Source: Streptomyces tailanensis | GTDB lineage: Bacteria > Actinomycetota > Actinomycetes > Streptomycetales > Streptomycetaceae | Length of the DNA stretch: 33,997 nucleotides | Assembly: GCF_008386495.1 (NCBI RefSeq) | Contig: NZ_VTHJ01000050.1 | Span: 41,144 to 75,140, forward strand | Reading direction: 5' to 3' | Part shown: positions 31,382 through 33,997 of the stretch, one piece after another | How the letters are laid out: the number at the start of each line of letters is the position of its first letter | How positions within the stretch are numbered: position 1 is the first letter of the stretch | Program-made: the position numbers and the translations under genes | Notes under the pieces: generated by a model | What the model saw: the letters and a program-made list of their open reading frames with translations, nothing else | What the model was told of the DNA's origin: nothing | Databases searched by the model: none

Positions 31382-32422
31382 TCAAGCAGGTGGCGCGAAC
31401 CCGGTATTCGGCCGCTCGACCGGCGCCTCCTGCGCCGCCCCGGACAGCACCGGAGCCTCACCGGCACCGCCGCCCCCACCGGGCGCCGCCCCCACCGCTC
31501 CCGCAGGCGACACGTACCCGGACGGGCCCGACGGCGGTACATACCCCGATGCCCCCGCAGACGGGACCTGCCCGGCAGAACCCCCGGGCGACGCATACCC
31601 CGAAGCCACCGGAGGCTGCGCCCCCGGCCCGCCCCACCCCGGCCCACCGACCGACGCACCACTGACACCTGCCGCGCCCCCGAACGCCCGTCGAGCCTCC
31701 CGCGCCTGCCGCTCATGCACCACGGCCGCCAGATACGCGCCCGCCGGTACCCCGTACGGCGCCGGAGTCCCCGTATGCGCCGCGAGGTCCGAGGCGAGAC
31801 GTTCCGCCATCGCCCCACCGACATGCGGATCCAGCTGCTGCATCCGCGTCAGGTACTGGCGGATGGCCAACCACAGACCATCAGGAACCCCCGACAGGTC
31901 GAGCCCGGAGAACCGCCCCGCCAGCCAGGGCGGCGGCGGAGGCACGAACGGCGCCTGCCCGGCCGGCACCCGCTCCCGTACGACCAGCGTCCCCGCGAAC
32001 ACATCACCCAGCCGCCGCCCCCGCGCCGACACGAGCGAGGCGATACACGCGACGACCCCGAACGTCATCAGAATCTCGACCACCCCGACCGCACCGCGCA
32101 CCAGCGCGTGCCGGAACCGGATCGGCCCTCCGTCGTCCCGCACCACCCGCAGCCCGCACGCCAGCTTCCCCAGCGAACGCCCATGACTCAGCGTCTCCAC
32201 CGCGATCGGCCCGCCCACCAACAGGAGCAGAAAGGTCGCGATGGATATCGCCATCTGCGCGGCCTCGTCGAGCCCGGCCGCCGCCACTGCCAGGACCAGC
32301 GTCACGGCAACATAGACAGCCATGGCCACGATCAGATCGAGCAACACGGCCAGCGCACGGCTCGGCAGCTTCGCGGGACGCAGCTCCAGCGCCACCGCCT
32401 CACCCGTCACTAGCTCACTCAC
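31382..32422 (-). CDS. RDD family membrane protein
   Basis: 346 residues from GTG 32422, with GGAAGGA about nine bases upstream; the frame runs further upstream without homology. The RDD domain holds Arg22 and Asp29 (SRALAVLLDLIV), three hydrophobic segments (about 23-48, 57-75, 112-135) and the late RRLGDVFAGTLVVRE motif. The second half is a soluble tail with WLAGRFSGLDLSGVPDGLWLAIRQYL and then a Gly/Pro/Ala/Tyr low-complexity region with repeated SGY.(S/P)P motifs. Some RDD proteins act as Na+/H+ antiporters, but most are uncharacterised. It is divergent from the SpoIIM-type gene, an arrangement usual in Streptomyces. Confidence 0.88.
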   Translation of the reverse strand: MSELVTGEAVALELRPAKLPSRALAVLLDLIVAMAVYVAVTLVLAVAAAGLDEAAQMAISIATFLLLLVGGPIAVETLSHGRSLGKLACGLRVVRDDGGPIRFRHALVRGAVGVVEILMTFGVVACIASLVSARGRRLGDVFAGTLVVRERVPAGQAPFVPPPPPWLAGRFSGLDLSGVPDGLWLAIRQYLTRMQQLDPHVGGAMAERLASDLAAHTGTPAPYGVPAGAYLAAVVHERQAREARRAFGGAAGVSGASVGGPGWGGPGAQPPVASGYASPGGSAGQVPSAGASGYVPPSGPSGYVSPAGAVGAAPGGGGGAGEAPVLSGAAQEAPVERPNTGFAPPA

Positions 32423-32499
32423 GCCCGTAGTCCTTCCGGTTTCATCCCTGACCTGCCCCGAGACCGGCCAGTCTGCCAAGCTGGGGGCACATCGCACCG

Positions 32500-32534
32500 T
32501 AGTACTACCTGTACGTACTAGTACTACCTGTACG
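32500..32534. promoter_or_regulatory. 16-bp direct repeat in the RDD/SpoIIM divergent promoter
   Basis: TAGTACTACCTGTACG occurs at 32500-32515 and 32519-32534, a 19-bp period, with CTAGTAC palindromes inside. It lies 45-80 bp upstream of both start codons, where a shared operator or overlapping -10 boxes would be. Confidence 0.6.
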
Positions 32535-32579
32535 GCAAGCTGACACGCAGTACGAGAGGGACGAGGAGCAGCAAACCCG

Positions 32580-33587
32580 ATGGACCTCGATGTCTTCGTG
32601 TCCGCCCATCGCGCCGAGTGGGACCGCCTCGACGCCCTGCTCCGCCGCCAGCGCCGCCTCAATGGCGCCGAGGTCGACGAACTCGTCGCCCTCTACCAGC
32701 GCACCGCCACCCATCTCTCGCAGATCCAGTCCAGCGCCCCGGACCCCCAGCTCACCGGCCGCCTGAGCCAACTGGTGGCACGCGCGCGTAACGCCGTGAC
32801 GGGCCCTCGACGAGCCTCCTGGCGCGACGTCACCCGCTTCCTGACCCACGGTTTCCCCGCCGCGGTCTACCGCTCACGCCACTGGTGGGTCCCCACAGCT
32901 CTTCTCTCCACACTCGTGGCGATCCTCCTGGGCTGGTGGATCGGCACCCATCCGGAGGTCCAGGCCACCATCGCGGCCCCCGACGAACTGCGCGAGATGA
33001 CCCGCCCCGGCGGCCAGTACGAGACGTACTACTCCAGCAATCCCGCCGCCTCATTCGCCGCCCAGGTATGGACGAACAACGCCCAGGCCGCCGCGATGTG
33101 CCTGGTCCTGGGCATCTTCCTCGGACTACCGGTCCTGTGGATCCTGCTCCTGAACATGCTCAACCTGGGCGTGGGCATCGGCCTCATGTCCTCGGCCGGC
33201 CGCCTCGACGTCTTCCTCGGCCTGATCCTCCCGCACGGCCTCCTGGAACTGACCGCCGTCTTCGTGGCCGCCGGCACGGGCCTACGCCTCGGCTGGACCC
33301 TCATCGACCCCGGCCCCCGCACCCGCCGCTCGGCCCTGGCCGAGGAGGGGCGAGCCGCCCTGGGCATGGCGATAGGCCTGGCGCTGGTCCTCTTCGTGTC
33401 CGGCGCCATCGAAGGTTTCGTCACCCCCTCCGGCCTCCCCACCTGGGCCCGCATCACCATCGGCGTCCTCGCCGAGCTCACCTTCCTCGCGTACGTCTAC
33501 GTCCTGGGCGGCCGAGCCGCGCGGGACGGCGACACCGGCGACGTCGAGGAGCACGAACGCAGCGCCGCGGTGCCCACGGCCGCCTGA
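32580..33587 (+). CDS. SpoIIM-family (stage II sporulation protein M-like) membrane protein
   Basis: 335 residues from ATG 32580, with ACGAGGAG upstream. An alpha-helical cytoplasmic N-terminus (about 1-95, RTATHLSQIQSSAPDPQLTGRLSQLVARARNAV) precedes five to six helices. These include WWVPTALLSTLVAILLGWWIG, AAMCLVLGIFLGLPVLWILLLNMLNLGVGIGLM and FLGLILPHGLLELTAVFVAAGTGLRLGW; the PHGLLEL motif is characteristic of the family. The C-terminal tail is acidic. In Bacillus, SpoIIM takes part in engulfment with SpoIID/P. Streptomyces does not form endospores, so this homologue has another, unknown role. It is divergent from the RDD gene, suggesting a joint membrane function. Confidence 0.9.
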   Translation: MDLDVFVSAHRAEWDRLDALLRRQRRLNGAEVDELVALYQRTATHLSQIQSSAPDPQLTGRLSQLVARARNAVTGPRRASWRDVTRFLTHGFPAAVYRSRHWWVPTALLSTLVAILLGWWIGTHPEVQATIAAPDELREMTRPGGQYETYYSSNPAASFAAQVWTNNAQAAAMCLVLGIFLGLPVLWILLLNMLNLGVGIGLMSSAGRLDVFLGLILPHGLLELTAVFVAAGTGLRLGWTLIDPGPRTRRSALAEEGRAALGMAIGLALVLFVSGAIEGFVTPSGLPTWARITIGVLAELTFLAYVYVLGGRAARDGDTGDVEEHERSAAVPTAA

Positions 33588-33641
33588 TGTGCGGACACCC
33601 CCGCCGGGCTGTTAGTCTCCTCTTCGTTCCCGCAAGAGCTG

Positions 33642-33670
33642 TTGACACGGCGCATGCGGGGAGGTAGATT
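33642..33670 (+). promoter_or_regulatory. rRNA operon promoter, strong
   Basis: TTGACA (33642-33647), 17-bp spacer, TAGATT (33665-33670). This is the best consensus promoter in the window and sits in front of the rRNA leader. The start should be near 33677. Confidence 0.85.
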
Positions 33671-33677
33671 TAGACAG

Positions 33678-33705
33678 TTGCCTAGAGGTGGACATGCCCT
33701 AGGGT
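33678..33705 (+). promoter_or_regulatory. Second rRNA promoter candidate
   Basis: TTGCCT (33678-33683), 16-bp spacer, TAGGGT (33700-33705). Streptomyces rRNA operons have several tandem promoters, so a second one here is expected; further ones may lie near TAAAGT (33808) and TAAGGT (33917). Confidence 0.45.
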
Positions 33706-33997
33706 TACAGTGAAAATCTATCGGCTCCTCGTGAAGCGACTTCCCGAGCGAGCCCCACCCGATGATTCAGGAACGAGCGGCCGGTCAGCCCGGCCAAGAA
33801 CTTCTGATAAAGTCGGAACTGCCAAAAGAAAGCCGCAAGGTAATCAATTAGGCAAGGCCATCCAACGGCCACCGGAAATGAATTCCGACCGGGAACGGAA
33901 CGGAAAGCGGATCTGGTAAGGTTGGAAACACCGAAGGGAAGCGCCCGGAGGAAAGCCCGAGAAGATGCTCGGGTGAGTACAAAGGAAGCGTCCGTTC
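33706..33997 (+). ncRNA. rRNA operon leader region (upstream of 16S rRNA, runs off the edge)
   Basis: The sequence is less GC-rich than the rest and non-coding. It contains blocks I recognise from Streptomyces 16S leaders: CTTCTGATAAAGTCGGAACT, ATCTGGTAAGGTTGGAAACA, ACACCGAAGGGAAGCGCCCG and AAAGGAAGCGTCCGTTC at the end. A hairpin CCCGAG-AAGATG-CTCGGG lies at 33956-33973. The 16S gene itself is not in the window. The whole 33588-33997 stretch has no protein gene; the 69-codon frame at 33710-33919 is spurious. Confidence 0.85.

Noticed and set aside
33710..33919. 69-codon gene at the right end
   Set aside because: Falls in the rRNA leader, whose conserved blocks are recognisable; not coding-like.

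Overview
The window is a GC-rich (about 70% by eye) actinobacterial chromosome segment, almost certainly from a Streptomyces. The 87-residue WhiB sporulation regulator, the third-position G/C bias of the genes, frequent GTG starts, F420 biosynthesis genes and an rRNA leader of Streptomyces type all point there. It looks like core chromosome, not an accessory island. No transposase, integrase, CRISPR array or tRNA was found. From memory, the gene order matches the S. coelicolor SCO3019-SCO3044 region. Much of it also matches the M. tuberculosis manA/manB/whiB2/fbiA/fbiB/manC/LCP neighbourhood (about Rv3255c-Rv3267).

Layout, left to right. (1) 1-5108, minus strand: three consecutive LytR-CpsA-Psr (LCP) cell-wall polymer ligases, the first cut by the window edge. 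(2) 5354-9059: a TIGR03089 adenylation-domain-like protein, divergent from a secreted peptidoglycan amidase, then a mannose-1-phosphate guanylyltransferase-type nucleotidyltransferase. (3) 9433-13408, minus strand: a HhH-GPD DNA glycosylase, the F420 genes fbiB (CofE fused to a nitroreductase domain) and fbiA (CofD), and a cysteine dioxygenase. (4) 14053-19700, plus strand: whiB, a 1211-residue membrane glycosyltransferase, and a translationally coupled exported DUF5719 protein. (5) 19936-21197: a small metallopeptidase-family protein, divergent from a DUF3499 zinc-ribbon protein. (6) 21363-27499: an L-lactate permease, phosphomannomutase ManB, a Trm112-like protein, a SIS-domain isomerase-like protein and mannose-6-phosphate isomerase ManA. 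(7) 27716-33587: a cation diffusion facilitator, S-adenosylhomocysteinase, an unrecognised protein, and a divergent RDD/SpoIIM membrane-protein pair. (8) 33588-33997: the promoter and leader of an rRNA operon whose 16S gene lies beyond the right edge.

Functional theme: ManA, ManB and the guanylyltransferase make a complete route from fructose-6-phosphate to GDP-mannose. They sit among LCP ligases, a GT2 glycosyltransferase and a peptidoglycan amidase, so the region reads as envelope glycan supply and assembly. F420 synthesis and WhiB are interleaved.

The least explained material is in the gaps. A mosaic family of GC-rich intergenic repeats (called A, B and C here) recurs in five gaps, with 57 bases identical in all three C copies. 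Other points are two minus-strand genes that look leaderless behind the same TACGCT box, a 16-bp direct repeat in the RDD/SpoIIM divergent promoter, a strongly folded ahcY leader, and the glycosyltransferase/DUF5719 pair of unknown substrate. I did not find a convincing wholly new multi-gene system; the glycosyltransferase/DUF5719 module and the mosaic repeats are the best candidates.
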